A stretch of DNA of 64,000 bases from an uncultured Ignavibacteriota bacterium (GTDB taxonomy: Bacteria > Bacteroidota > Ignavibacteria > UBA10030 > UBA8401): the NCBI GenBank assembly GCA_903884005.1, contig CAISDA010000002.1:62001-126000 (forward strand). Direction: 5' to 3'. The notes beneath the pieces were generated by a model. It had not been told where the DNA came from. It searched no databases and saw only the letters and a program-made list of their open reading frames with translations. The first letter of the stretch is position 1. Each line of letters starts with the position of its first letter. Below, one piece after another: positions 8,627-17,409 of the stretch. Both the position numbers and the translations under genes were made by a program.

Positions 8627-10336
8627 TTACTTGATGAGCATCATTATTTTTGTTAGCTGCCAGCCATTGAGACGAATCGTATAAAAATATACACCGGCAG
8701 CCAATTGGTGATCGGATGCGGAGAATTGTATGCGGTGATACCCCAATTCCTGAAATCCGTCGATGAGCGTCGCTACTTCCTTACCCAGCACGTCGAAGAC
8801 GACGAGTGAAACAATTCCTGATATCGGCAATTGGTAACTGATGACAGTACCCGGATTAAAAGGATTGGGATAATTCTGTTCGAGCCTGAAATCTAATGGC
8901 AGGGGCTGTTCGTTGGCAACGGCAGTCACATTGGGCTTGATGGAATACGAATACGCAATGGCAGCATTCCTATGTGTTGCATTTGTATCCCTCGGCATAT
9001 ACGCCGAAACATAATCGACGGTCGCGCTGTCCGGCGTGACCGTGACGCGTATGTGGCCTGTGCCATTTAAGACGACTCCCGTATACGCATCGGCGTTTGC
9101 CAGATAGCCGATCATATACGTTGAATCACTCGGCATAGGACATTCCTGGTAGACAAGCCCGTCAAGTTTTTCAACGGCAAAGAGGTGGTCGTGTCCCTGG
9201 AAAAAAACATTCACATGGTTTTTCACCATCAACTGGTGGACGGGCAGTGCCCAACCCGGCCGGTTTGTGCTGAAACCCCATGTGGTTCCGTTATTTTCGT
9301 ACCCTCCCCATTCGAAATATTTTGCCGTCGCCGCTCCGCCTCTGCCATACCCCCTGGTGTGATGTGCAAAGACAAATTTATATTTCGCAGTGCTTTTCTC
9401 AAGGGTTTCTTTGAGCCAGGAATATTGCTGCATGCCAAGCGTCCAATCCCATTGTCCCGGACTGTCGCTTGCGACCGGATACCGGTAGACATCCAGGACG
9501 ACAAACAGCGCATCGCCCCATTCCCAGGCGTAATAATTTTCCGGCCGGCCCATGCCATACCCTTCGGACGTCGTGTCACCTGAATAAAATCCATTCGGTG
9601 AAGGCAGCGGATAATAATACTTCCTTGCCAGTGTGCCGTATACTGCGATATTCTTGGGCGGTGTCTGGAGCAAATAATATCCGCTCTCGCCTTCATGGTT
9701 CCCGATTGTTAAAAAAAACGGAGCCGAGTGACAGATCATGCCTATATAGGGCATGTAATCGAGATGCAATTGATACATGTCCGACTGAGTGGTCGTGAGA
9801 GGAGTATGATCGTCCCCAAATGTATCTCCCATTTCCATATCAAAGTCCGGCGCATCGTTCGCAATATTTTGCATCGTTACTTTCATCGTTGCCGGGATCC
9901 CTTTTTTATCGTATAAGTGGGAATCGCCGGTAAGCGTGAAGGCAAACCGGCTGCCCCGCGATCTCCGTGTCATGAACGTGCATTGGTCGCCGATAGTATA
10001 GGATAGTGCCCCCGACGTTGTATAGCGGATCCGGTAGTAATACCGCGTGTTTGGCGAGAGTGTTTGCAGATCTGTCCGTACGGGCACATTCGCGGCAGAG
10101 GTAACGACAGCACTTTGATTTGTAAACGCAAGGGGCGCAGTGCCGTATTCATAATAGAGCTGCAAAATTTTCTTCGGCACTACGCTGATCGTGATGGACG
10201 AATCCGTGGGACAGCTCAGTATTGGGTTCGTGACGAACGCTGTCGTATCAATGCCGATACCGAGGGCGAAACTTGTATTCACACCTGTCACTTGCGCGAT
10301 CAATACTAATACGAAAGAGATACAACTCCGTTTCAT
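8627..10336 (-). CDS. T9SS-secreted calcineurin-like metallophosphoesterase (paralogue)
   Basis: 569 residues, first gene of the operon running to 2676. Signal peptide (MKRSCISFVLVLIAQVTGVNTSFA), fibronectin-like N-terminal domain, then a calcineurin-like phosphoesterase with TGDSHLYD, DMEMGDTFGDD, TIGNHEGESG, FAHHTRGYGRGG and FQGHDHLFAVE, and a T9SS domain (LEQNYPNPFNPGTVISYQ ... KIMMLIK). The first metal motif is GDSHLYD here and ADPHLD in the copy at 4982, so both keep the D-x-H pair. The start is supported by GGAG five bases upstream of the ATG. Substrate unknown; the pairing with an arylsulfotransferase-like protein suggests surface ester chemistry, which is inference. Confidence 0.85.
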   Translation of the reverse strand: MKRSCISFVLVLIAQVTGVNTSFALGIGIDTTAFVTNPILSCPTDSSITISVVPKKILQLYYEYGTAPLAFTNQSAVVTSAANVPVRTDLQTLSPNTRYYYRIRYTTSGALSYTIGDQCTFMTRRSRGSRFAFTLTGDSHLYDKKGIPATMKVTMQNIANDAPDFDMEMGDTFGDDHTPLTTTQSDMYQLHLDYMPYIGMICHSAPFFLTIGNHEGESGYYLLQTPPKNIAVYGTLARKYYYPLPSPNGFYSGDTTSEGYGMGRPENYYAWEWGDALFVVLDVYRYPVASDSPGQWDWTLGMQQYSWLKETLEKSTAKYKFVFAHHTRGYGRGGAATAKYFEWGGYENNGTTWGFSTNRPGWALPVHQLMVKNHVNVFFQGHDHLFAVEKLDGLVYQECPMPSDSTYMIGYLANADAYTGVVLNGTGHIRVTVTPDSATVDYVSAYMPRDTNATHRNAAIAYSYSIKPNVTAVANEQPLPLDFRLEQNYPNPFNPGTVISYQLPISGIVSLVVFDVLGKEVATLIDGFQELGYHRIQFSASDHQLAAGVYFYTIRLNGWQLTKIMMLIK

Positions 10337-10487
10337 GCAGGCTCCAAACTAAGTTATGCACCTATTCCTTCACACTATTGGACAACGTTGTTTTGTAAAA
10401 CTTGCGGCCGGCCGAAGAAATAACGGATAAAAAAATACCTTTCCTCCTGTGCGGCAGAAAAAAAGGCATCGGTCATTGATACAATTC
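10337..10487. other. Intergenic leader upstream of the T9SS-cargo operon
   Basis: Non-coding. It holds a perfect 10-bp palindrome ACAACGTTGT (10382-10391) 46 bp upstream of the start codon at 10336 and AT-rich stretches consistent with a minus-strand promoter, but no convincing -35/-10 pair. The rest of the gap to 10697 is the inverted-repeat element at 10488-10669. Confidence 0.4.
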
Positions 10488-10669
10488 TTGGAACTACTCA
10501 GTGTGCACCAAAATCATTGTCATCCTGAGCGAAGCGAAGGATCTAAAATGATAGTCGCCCGTCGCAGCACATTATCGATGCTGCCTGTTGTCGTATGTAT
10601 TTTAGATTCTTCGGTCGCTACGCTTCCTCAGAATGACAGGGATTATCGATGACGCTGAGTACTCGCCAA
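10488..10669. repeat. MITE-like imperfect inverted repeat (about 180 bp)
   Basis: The two halves are inverted copies: TTGG..TACTCAG..TGTCATCCTGAGCG-AAGCGAAGGATCTAAAAT on the left and the reverse complement, with a few changes and small insertions, on the right (10599-10669). The central 50 bp do not pair. No open frame or transposase. Elements with the GTCATyCTGAG...GAAGGATCT core are common dispersed repeats in bacterial genomes. It sits between the convergent-side end of the DUF1643 gene (10698) and the promoter region of the operon at 10336. Confidence 0.75.
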
Positions 10670-10697
10670 TTCTTTTCAGTGTAATTCATGAGGCTCG

Positions 10698-11210
10698 TCA
10701 GACACGGTACGGCTGAATGAACCCCGCGTAGCGGCCGCGCGACGGATGCATTTTCGTCTTATAGAGCCTCTTTCCCGACATTCGTTTCAGCAGGTTCAGA
10801 ACAAATTCCTTCCGCGCCTCGAAGCGATTGCCCGATCCCCAGGCGATGATGATGATCTCCGATTTTTTGATCGCGGCCTCGATCGCGTTGTTGTTCTTCG
10901 ACCCGATTTCGGAAGCGAGACCGACGAAGTCGTTCGTTTGAATGCGGGCAAACTGGTTGACGACGATCAATCGCTCCACTCCCGTAAACTCGGGCAATCC
11001 CATCAGGAACACATTCTTCTCCATGAACTGCACAGATTTATCGGCCCACGCTTCACCCGCATAACTCGGATTTTGCATGACGACGCACGCGGTCTTCGGA
11101 TGCTTTGCCGCCCCAATTTTTGTGATCTCGAGCACGTACCGATACTCGAGTCCGCCTTCGGTTGCGAATTCGGCCCTGGCCTTGACGTTTTCAATGTGTA
11201 AATGTCGCAT
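10698..11210 (-). CDS. DUF1643 domain protein
   Basis: 170 residues, start at 11210 (MRHLHIENVKARAEFAT) chosen because GAAGGGA lies 6 bp upstream; the longer frame has no ribosome site. The chain matches the DUF1643 family: CVVMQNPSYAGEAWADKSVQ (family form: VMLNPSTAD...D.T), LIVVNQFARIQTNDF, a polar N-rich turn (SEIGSKNNN) and IIIAWGSGN followed by KRLYKTKMHPSRGRYAG. The family has no established biochemical function, although it is frequently near mobile or defence genes. No partner genes here; it lies 110 bp downstream of the U32 gene on the same strand and may be read through from it. Confidence 0.75.
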   Translation of the reverse strand: MRHLHIENVKARAEFATEGGLEYRYVLEITKIGAAKHPKTACVVMQNPSYAGEAWADKSVQFMEKNVFLMGLPEFTGVERLIVVNQFARIQTNDFVGLASEIGSKNNNAIEAAIKKSEIIIIAWGSGNRFEARKEFVLNLLKRMSGKRLYKTKMHPSRGRYAGFIQPYRV

Positions 11211-11320
11211 GGTGTTCCCTTCTTGTTCAGTCGATCGAATACTATGCGCCGGAATGATGCTGAAAAATGTATTTTCCACCTCTTCTGTCTCAAGAGAGGG
11301 TGAAAGGCATTAGCCGGCGG

Positions 11321-13162
11321 CTATGTACCGTTGTAGATGATCTTCATCATGCATGCGTCGCAGTCGAACTCCAGGCTGTATTTCCGTTTACCGTCGTTTA
11401 AGAAGAGCAGCTGTTCTTTCTCGTCGTCGGTGGCGCATTCGTCCTTCTTCTTCCCTTCGCACATGCCGAATTGAAAATTCAGGCAGTGCTTTGTCGTCAT
11501 GATCACCGTGCCCTTCACATCGGACCGGAGCTCGAATGCGGGTTCGATCGTTGTCACTCCGTGCCGCCGATAAAATTCAGCTGCGCGCTTGTTGGCGACG
11601 TTCGATGTATAATCGAGCGTGCGTATCGGGTACGGCACTGTATTTTTTTCGATCATCGAGCGGAGATGGGGACGATTCTTCGCGCGCTCCGCTTCCAGAA
11701 GCACGAGCAGATCGCGTCGTATCGCGTTGAGTACCGATACGGGAAAATAATATGCGCCGTCGAGATTCACCTGCACCTCCTCCACAGCGAACACGGATGC
11801 GCCCGACTTCTTCATTTGGCCGACGATTGTTTCAACGGCACGCTCCGGATTCTGCGCGGCCGCTTTTTCGCATGGATGGTCTATGCGTGCGGTAACGCCG
11901 TCTTCGTCCACAGCCGCGGCGGCAATTCCTTCGGCCGATTCTGCAACGCTGATACGAACGGATATTTTTCGCGCGGTCTTGTCTCGCTCGAGCGCATGGA
12001 CGAATTCCTTGTCGTAGTTGCGGTAGATCACCGTGCCGACGCGTATCGTGCGCATATCCTGTGGAAATATTTTTGCGCCTTCCGCACGGTTCACATTCAC
12101 TCCCTGCAGATCGTCGTTCTCGTCGAAATAACAGATGCCGTCCCCGTTCGCAAGGCTCAATTCCGTATCGATCTCGAAATTATTCCGTCCCACGCGGGTC
12201 ACCGTGCCGATCGTTTTGCCGATCGACTTCGGCGTGTTCAAGGATGCGATGCCCTTCTTGCGGCCGCGTATGAAATACTGCGTCGTTCCCCGATTGAATG
12301 TCCGTTCTGGATCGGGAGTAAACGTGATGATGGTCGAGCCTGAAGACGCCGGGCGGATCGATTCGTCCTTCTCCATCAGTTCGTCGAGACGCAGCCGGTA
12401 GAACGCGACAACGTTCTTTACATAATCGATGTCCTTCAGGCGCCCTTCGATCTTGAACGATGTGACTCCGGCTTCCAGCAGGTCAGACAGGTGCGCGGAG
12501 AGGTTCAGATCCTTCAGCGAGAGCAGGTGTTTGTCCCGTGCGAGCACGCGGCCCGCCCCGTCTTCCAGCGAATATTTCATCCGGCAGGACTGCGCACATT
12601 CGCCGCGGTTAGCGCTTCTGCCCTGCGTTGCGTGGCTGAAATAACACTGCCCGCTGAAACTCACGCAGAGCGCGCCGTGCACGAACGATTCGATCTCGAC
12701 GTTCGTGGCACTGCGGATATCGCGGATCTGCTTCAGCGACAGTTCGCGGGCAAGAATGACTCGTTGTATGCCGACGTGTTCCAGAAATTTGATGCGTTCG
12801 ATATCCACGTTGTGCGTCTGCGTGCTGGCAAAGAGAGGGATCGGCGGCATGTCCATTTCCAGGAGCGCCATATCCTGTATGATGAGCGCGTCGGCGCCTG
12901 CATCATAGACCTCGTGAGCGAGCGTGCGGGCTTCTTCCAGTTCATTATCGAAGAGCAGCGTATTCAATGTGACGTAGACCTTGGCCCAGTAGCGGTGGGC
13001 GTAGGCGGCAAGTTCCTCTATGTCGCGCAGCGTATTTCCCGCGTTCGCACGCGCGCCGAATTTAGGCGCGCCGATATACACCGCGTCGGCGCCGTAGTTG
13101 ATGGCCGCCGTGCCGCATTCCACGTTTTTCGCCGGTGCCAATAATTCGATCTGTCTCTTCAT
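11321..13162 (-). CDS. U32 family peptidase-like protein (RlhA/YdcP type)
   Basis: 613 residues. The N-terminal half is a TIM-barrel of the peptidase U32 family: IELLAPAKNVECGTAAINYG, GADAVYIGAPKFGARANA, and the family signature ESFVHGALCVSFSGQCYFS (about 160-178), followed by RGECAQSCRMKYSL, which supplies further cysteines for the [4Fe-4S] cluster known in characterised members. Its length and long C-terminal part are as in RlhA (about 650 residues), which hydroxylates a cytidine of 23S rRNA in E. coli; UbiU/V and TrhP are shorter. The C-terminal CLNFQFGMCEGKKKDEC and FDCDACMM may bind metal. The prephenate-dependent hydroxylation role is by family analogy. AGAGG lies immediately before the ATG. 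Confidence 0.8.
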   Translation of the reverse strand: MKRQIELLAPAKNVECGTAAINYGADAVYIGAPKFGARANAGNTLRDIEELAAYAHRYWAKVYVTLNTLLFDNELEEARTLAHEVYDAGADALIIQDMALLEMDMPPIPLFASTQTHNVDIERIKFLEHVGIQRVILARELSLKQIRDIRSATNVEIESFVHGALCVSFSGQCYFSHATQGRSANRGECAQSCRMKYSLEDGAGRVLARDKHLLSLKDLNLSAHLSDLLEAGVTSFKIEGRLKDIDYVKNVVAFYRLRLDELMEKDESIRPASSGSTIITFTPDPERTFNRGTTQYFIRGRKKGIASLNTPKSIGKTIGTVTRVGRNNFEIDTELSLANGDGICYFDENDDLQGVNVNRAEGAKIFPQDMRTIRVGTVIYRNYDKEFVHALERDKTARKISVRISVAESAEGIAAAAVDEDGVTARIDHPCEKAAAQNPERAVETIVGQMKKSGASVFAVEEVQVNLDGAYYFPVSVLNAIRRDLLVLLEAERAKNRPHLRSMIEKNTVPYPIRTLDYTSNVANKRAAEFYRRHGVTTIEPAFELRSDVKGTVIMTTKHCLNFQFGMCEGKKKDECATDDEKEQLLFLNDGKRKYSLEFDCDACMMKIIYNGT

Positions 13163-13207
13163 TTCCTCTTTCGTCGTTACGCACGTACATCAATATAATT
13201 TGCTGTA

Positions 13208-13236
13208 AATATACAGATACTACTTTTCTCATACAA
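13208..13236 (-). promoter_or_regulatory. Sigma70-like promoter for the U32 gene
   Basis: On the minus strand TTGTAT (complement of 13231-13236) and TATATT (complement of 13208-13213) are separated by exactly 17 bp. The expected start site lies about 38 nt upstream of the ATG at 13162. Confidence 0.5.
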
Positions 13237-13326
13237 TATACATGCAGCGGCGCGGCTTTTTCAGATACCGTACAATCGCTTCTCGCCGCAATTCCCAAGT
13301 ACCTCACACGGCTATGCGATGCGGAC

Positions 13327-13359
13327 GAGATGCGGGCGAGATGCGGGCGAGATGCGGGC
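13327..13359 (+). repeat. Three tandem copies of an 11-bp unit (GAGATGCGGGC)
   Basis: Exact triplication of GAGATGCGGGC, with a degenerate copy before it (CGATGCGGAC, 13317-13326) and a partial one after (GAGATAC). It lies 98 bp upstream of the serine hydrolase start in the divergent gap between that gene and the U32 gene, where copy number could alter promoter spacing. Confidence 0.8.
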
Positions 13360-13457
13360 GAGATACGATCATGCCATTGGAATTCAACGAAATATTTTCT
13401 ACATTTTCACGACCATTGCGTTCGTGCATTCATCTCAGTTCATCGACAGGACTTTTT

Positions 13458-14573
13458 ATGAACATGACAGTACCAGGCTCCGTTTCCCGGTCCGCAACAC
13501 TAATGCGTCCCATCCTTGTGCTTATTTTTTGCCTGCTATCCCGCGCCTCTGCGGCGACAGTCGATGGCCATGCCGCTGCGATCGACTCGCTGCTTGCCGC
13601 CTACGACAGCACGCACGCGCCGGGAGCAAGCGTCGTTGTCATCAAGGATGGAAAGGTCATCCTTAAAAAGGGATATGGATACGAACATCTTGAGACAGGG
13701 CGGAGGGTCATCCCGTCCACAAATTTCCGGCTCGCCTCGATGACGAAGCAATTCACCGCGATGTGCATTATGATGCTGAGGGAACAGGGGAAACTCGCCT
13801 ATGCCGATCCACTCAGCCGGTTCTTTCCCGAATTTCCCGCATACGGCAAGGCCATCACCGTCCGACATCTGCTCACGCACACATCGGGCCTCATCGATTA
13901 TGAATCGCTCATCCCCGATTCTCAGACCGTGCAGATCAACGACCGCGGCGTGCTGTCTCTGCTTCTCCGGACGGACTCGACGTATTTTCCTCCGGGCACG
14001 AAGTATCTCTACAGCAATACCGGATATGCGATGCTTGCGTTGATCGTTGAACAGGCATCGGGCGAATCCTTCGCGGCATATCTGCAGAAACATATTTTTC
14101 ATCCGCTCGGCATGAATTCAACCCTCGCCTATGAACGCGGCATCTCCGAAGTGCCCGAACGGGCGTACGGATACACACGAACGGATTCAGGATTCGTCTT
14201 CGCCGATCAGAGCGTGACGAGCGCCGTGCTCGGCGATGGCGGGATCTATTCGAATGCCGACGACATGGTCCTATGGGATCGTTCGCTCTATACTCATGCG
14301 CTCGTCTCATTGACGTCACTGGAAGAGGCCTTTACCGATGCGGCGCTTACTGACGGAACACCGATCGACTACGGTTACGGCTGGCATACGGAGACATTCC
14401 TGGGAATGAAGCACCCCTTTCACACCGGCAGCACACGGGGATTCAGGAACGCGATTCTCCGCTTTCCGTCGAAAAAATTCACGGTGTTCATACTCACCAA
14501 TCGCAACGAAGGCGACCCGATCGTGATCGCGAAGAAAATTGCGGAGATGTATTTACTCGATACGGCACGGTAG
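13458..14573 (+). CDS. Secreted serine hydrolase, beta-lactamase/PBP class C fold
   Basis: 371 residues from the ATG at 13458, preceded by ACAGG; the frame extends upstream only through the tandem repeat. A signal peptide follows (hydrophobic MRPILVLIFCLLSRASA, which could itself be the start at 13503). All three active-site motifs of the class C beta-lactamase/DD-peptidase/esterase family are present: SMTK (nucleophile Ser and Lys), YSN, and HTG in place of KTG (FHTGSTRGF). The family includes esterases, D-aminopeptidases and PBP4-like enzymes, so antibiotic resistance should not be inferred. Single-gene unit ending at a strong bidirectional terminator. Confidence 0.85.
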   Translation: MNMTVPGSVSRSATLMRPILVLIFCLLSRASAATVDGHAAAIDSLLAAYDSTHAPGASVVVIKDGKVILKKGYGYEHLETGRRVIPSTNFRLASMTKQFTAMCIMMLREQGKLAYADPLSRFFPEFPAYGKAITVRHLLTHTSGLIDYESLIPDSQTVQINDRGVLSLLLRTDSTYFPPGTKYLYSNTGYAMLALIVEQASGESFAAYLQKHIFHPLGMNSTLAYERGISEVPERAYGYTRTDSGFVFADQSVTSAVLGDGGIYSNADDMVLWDRSLYTHALVSLTSLEEAFTDAALTDGTPIDYGYGWHTETFLGMKHPFHTGSTRGFRNAILRFPSKKFTVFILTNRNEGDPIVIAKKIAEMYLLDTAR

Positions 14574-14576
14574 CAG

Positions 14577-14612
14577 AAAAAAGGGCGAGATAATATCTCG
14601 CCCAACTTTTTT
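14577..14612. terminator. Bidirectional intrinsic terminator
   Basis: GGGCGAGAT-AAT-ATCTCGCCC (14583-14603) is a perfect 9-bp stem with a 3-nt loop, with six A before (14577-14582) and six T after (14607-14612). It terminates the serine hydrolase on the plus strand and the TonB receptor gene on the minus strand. The stem is nearly identical to the centre of the dispersed repeats at 41.4 and 62.3 kb. Confidence 0.85.
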
Positions 14613-14733
14613 GGTGGTAGTGCGACGCAGACAATTTTGCCATGATCATCCGCCTTCATCATCGTCGGGACCGCACGACGCGAGTATGTATTCACCGGAT
14701 GTATTATTGCCAGTCCACATCATCACACATTCG

Positions 14734-17289
14734 TTAAAATTCGGCGCTCACGCCGATGCGCGTCCGTCGGGAATCGTAATAGGCGGACGGATCATTCAGT
14801 TCTCCGCCTATCCTCCCGTTCGAATCGATCCACTGGACATTCTTTCGGTTGAAGATGTTCCGTACATCCACAGAGACCGTCAGCGACGAATGCGACCGCG
14901 CGCTCAATTCTATCTTTTTCATGAGCTTCACGTTCATGAATATGGTCGCATCCATGCGTGCGTTGTTCGGCAGGAATAATTTGTTGGGATTCTCGGCAGT
15001 GAACCCGTCCTTCGTCGGAAAAAATGTATACGGCCGGCCGGTGTTATACGATGCCGTGGCGTTCGCGCGAACGTCCCAGAGCAGGAGCGCCGAAACATCG
15101 GCCTTCACCGTGTGGCGCTGATCCCAACTCAAGGGATACGGCTGGGGATACAAGGGGAACCCCCACTGAATGTAGTTGAGCGTTTGATCGACATAATCGC
15201 TCGTCCCCTCTGTGACCATATACGTGTACGACACGCTTCCGCTCAATCGCTCATCACCTTCGCGGCTCAGCATGGCTTCGAAACCCGATATCTGCGCCTG
15301 CGCGCTGTTCACGTACGACGCGTAGCCAAAATCCCCCGCAACTTTGCTGTCGGTCGGCACGAGTGTTTTGGTATCCAGCTGGTTGCGCACGGTCTTCTGG
15401 AAATAGGCGCCCGAGGCCACCAGATTTTTGCCGATCGTATGCTTATACCCCACTTCCCACGCCATTGTTTTTTCAGGCTCCAGGTCCGGATTGCCCGCGG
15501 TCACCGGCAGCGTGCCGATCTTTATTTGTGAGGGCGTCAGTCCGGCATACAAATATTCGAACAACGGGTTCTGATAATACACGCCGAAATTGACATAGAT
15601 CATATTGGTCGGCGATGTGGGCAGCGTGACGGCGATGCGCGGACTCAACTGGCTCTTCAGTGTGGCCTTCTTTGTGCCGGTGATTGCCGCTGTGTACGAC
15701 TTGTCCTCCAATTGCGTATAGGCGATGACCGGATACGACACGGCCGGATCCAGAAAATCCCAGCGGCATCCGAAATCAAGCGTCGACCCGTCACTCGTGA
15801 ATTCGACCTTGTCCTGCACGTAGACGCTCCCCGACCATGGATGATATTGATAATCGTTCGTCGTGGCGAGCATGGGCTGATCTTCGAGCGGTTTTCCGAA
15901 ATACGAGTATTGAGGATCGAATTTTTCGAGCGTCGACGCTATGACGTACCGGTTCACCTGAACCCCGGCGGTGATCATGTGAATGCGGTCGTATAACGTG
16001 GAATAATCGGTCTTCAAGGTGAGGATGTTTTGCCGGTGATCGGCATGCCAGAATCTGTTCCCGTTCACGATGAATCGATAGTAGAAATCGTATTGAAACG
16101 GGCGCAGCGTATCGGCATCGTACTGTTCGCCGATCGTGTTCCGGACGGAATAATTGCTGAGGCTCGCGGTGAAGAACGAATTGTCGGACACGGTGCGCGA
16201 GAGGATCGCGGCGAGCCGGTACGAATCGCGCTCGCGCTTTGGCAGCCCGTTCAGATTGTAGCGCCAGCTGAATTCGTAATCGCGCCACTGGCGGACGGAA
16301 TAAATGCCCTGCACCGTGGCCCGCGTCGACTGATCCACGATGTAATCAACTTTCGATAACCCCGAAAATTCCCGCGACACGGGAGACGCAATGATATGGT
16401 CGAAATCCTGCCACCATCTCGTGTCCGTTACGGAGAACGTATTGGCGGTATAGTACATGAGTTTGTCTTTGAGGATAGGACCATTCGCCGCAAGTTCGAT
16501 TTCCTTCCAGCGGTCCGTCTGCTTATTGATGGAGGAAGGAAGCAGGTTGTCGGTTTCCACTCTCGCGAAAAATTGATGCGTGTTGGTGCCCCCGCGTGTC
16601 ACGATATTGACGATTCCCGACATGGCGTTGCCGTACTGCGCCGAGAATCCTCCGATGTACATCGTCATGGTGCCGATCGAACTTTTCGGCAGGCTTGTGC
16701 CTGCGTTTCCCGCAAAGACGTCCTGCACCGGAAGCCCGTCCACAAGATACGTGACCTCATTCGCTTTCCCGCCCCGGACGTGGCCGTCCACGGTTGTTCC
16801 CGGCTGCAGCGTCAACACCTCTTCGTATGTAGAGACGGGCAATGCCGTAAATTTGCCGGACGTGATCGAATACGCCGTGGCGGCCTGATCTTTTTGTATC
16901 AGCGGAGTCTCCGCCGTGATCTCGATCGGCTGCAGTTCCGTCATCGAGGGTTCGAGCGACACGTCGATGCGTGTCCGCAGATCGATACGCACCGTCACCT
17001 GACGGACAATCACCGTGGCATAACCAACGGCGCTGAACTTCATGTCGTACGAGCCTGCGCGGATATTTTGAAAGCGATACAACCCGTCGCGGTCGCTCGT
17101 GGTGCCGATGGTCGTTCCCGCAAGGGCAATATTGACGCCGACCAGAGCCTGGCGTGTCGCCTTGTCCAGGATTTTTCCTTCAATGCTTCCGCTGACGCCC
17201 CCCGCAGCGACGTTCGGAACGCACAGTGAACCAACGGCCACAATACGCCATATCCACCGAAAAAAAATTCTCTTCATGTCCATTCGCAT
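14734..17289 (-). CDS. TonB-dependent outer-membrane receptor with carboxypeptidase-like regulatory domain
   Basis: About 851 residues from the ATG at 17289 (AAAGG upstream; further in-frame ATGs at 17283 and 17277 precede the signal peptide MKRIFFRWIWRIVAVGSL). Order: CarboxypepD_reg-like beta-sandwich (SIEGKILDKATRQALVGVNI), plug domain (LPVSTYEEVLTLQPGT, VRGGKANEVTYLVDGLPVQD, YGNAMSGIVNIVTRGG) and a beta-barrel that ends in phenylalanine (IGVSAEF), as outer-membrane proteins do. It would import a ligand at the expense of the proton gradient through TonB. The ligand is unknown; no SusD-like partner is adjacent, only the lipoprotein gene 120 bp upstream. C-terminal to it is the shared terminator at 14577-14612. 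Confidence 0.85.
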   Translation of the reverse strand: MRMDMKRIFFRWIWRIVAVGSLCVPNVAAGGVSGSIEGKILDKATRQALVGVNIALAGTTIGTTSDRDGLYRFQNIRAGSYDMKFSAVGYATVIVRQVTVRIDLRTRIDVSLEPSMTELQPIEITAETPLIQKDQAATAYSITSGKFTALPVSTYEEVLTLQPGTTVDGHVRGGKANEVTYLVDGLPVQDVFAGNAGTSLPKSSIGTMTMYIGGFSAQYGNAMSGIVNIVTRGGTNTHQFFARVETDNLLPSSINKQTDRWKEIELAANGPILKDKLMYYTANTFSVTDTRWWQDFDHIIASPVSREFSGLSKVDYIVDQSTRATVQGIYSVRQWRDYEFSWRYNLNGLPKRERDSYRLAAILSRTVSDNSFFTASLSNYSVRNTIGEQYDADTLRPFQYDFYYRFIVNGNRFWHADHRQNILTLKTDYSTLYDRIHMITAGVQVNRYVIASTLEKFDPQYSYFGKPLEDQPMLATTNDYQYHPWSGSVYVQDKVEFTSDGSTLDFGCRWDFLDPAVSYPVIAYTQLEDKSYTAAITGTKKATLKSQLSPRIAVTLPTSPTNMIYVNFGVYYQNPLFEYLYAGLTPSQIKIGTLPVTAGNPDLEPEKTMAWEVGYKHTIGKNLVASGAYFQKTVRNQLDTKTLVPTDSKVAGDFGYASYVNSAQAQISGFEAMLSREGDERLSGSVSYTYMVTEGTSDYVDQTLNYIQWGFPLYPQPYPLSWDQRHTVKADVSALLLWDVRANATASYNTGRPYTFFPTKDGFTAENPNKLFLPNNARMDATIFMNVKLMKKIELSARSHSSLTVSVDVRNIFNRKNVQWIDSNGRIGGELNDPSAYYDSRRTRIGVSAEF

Positions 17290-17409
17290 ACTAACCTTTG
17301 ACGTACTCACTGTCGAATATTTTTTTATTGACGACAGAATAATTCCGAACACATGGATGCGGCGACACCCTGTTTGCATGACACGGCAGCCCGTACTGTC
17401 ACCGCGCGC

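Noticed and set aside
13458-14573. Beta-lactamase resistance gene
   Set aside because: The active-site motifs fit the broad class C/esterase/peptidase family, and HTG replaces KTG; no resistance context.
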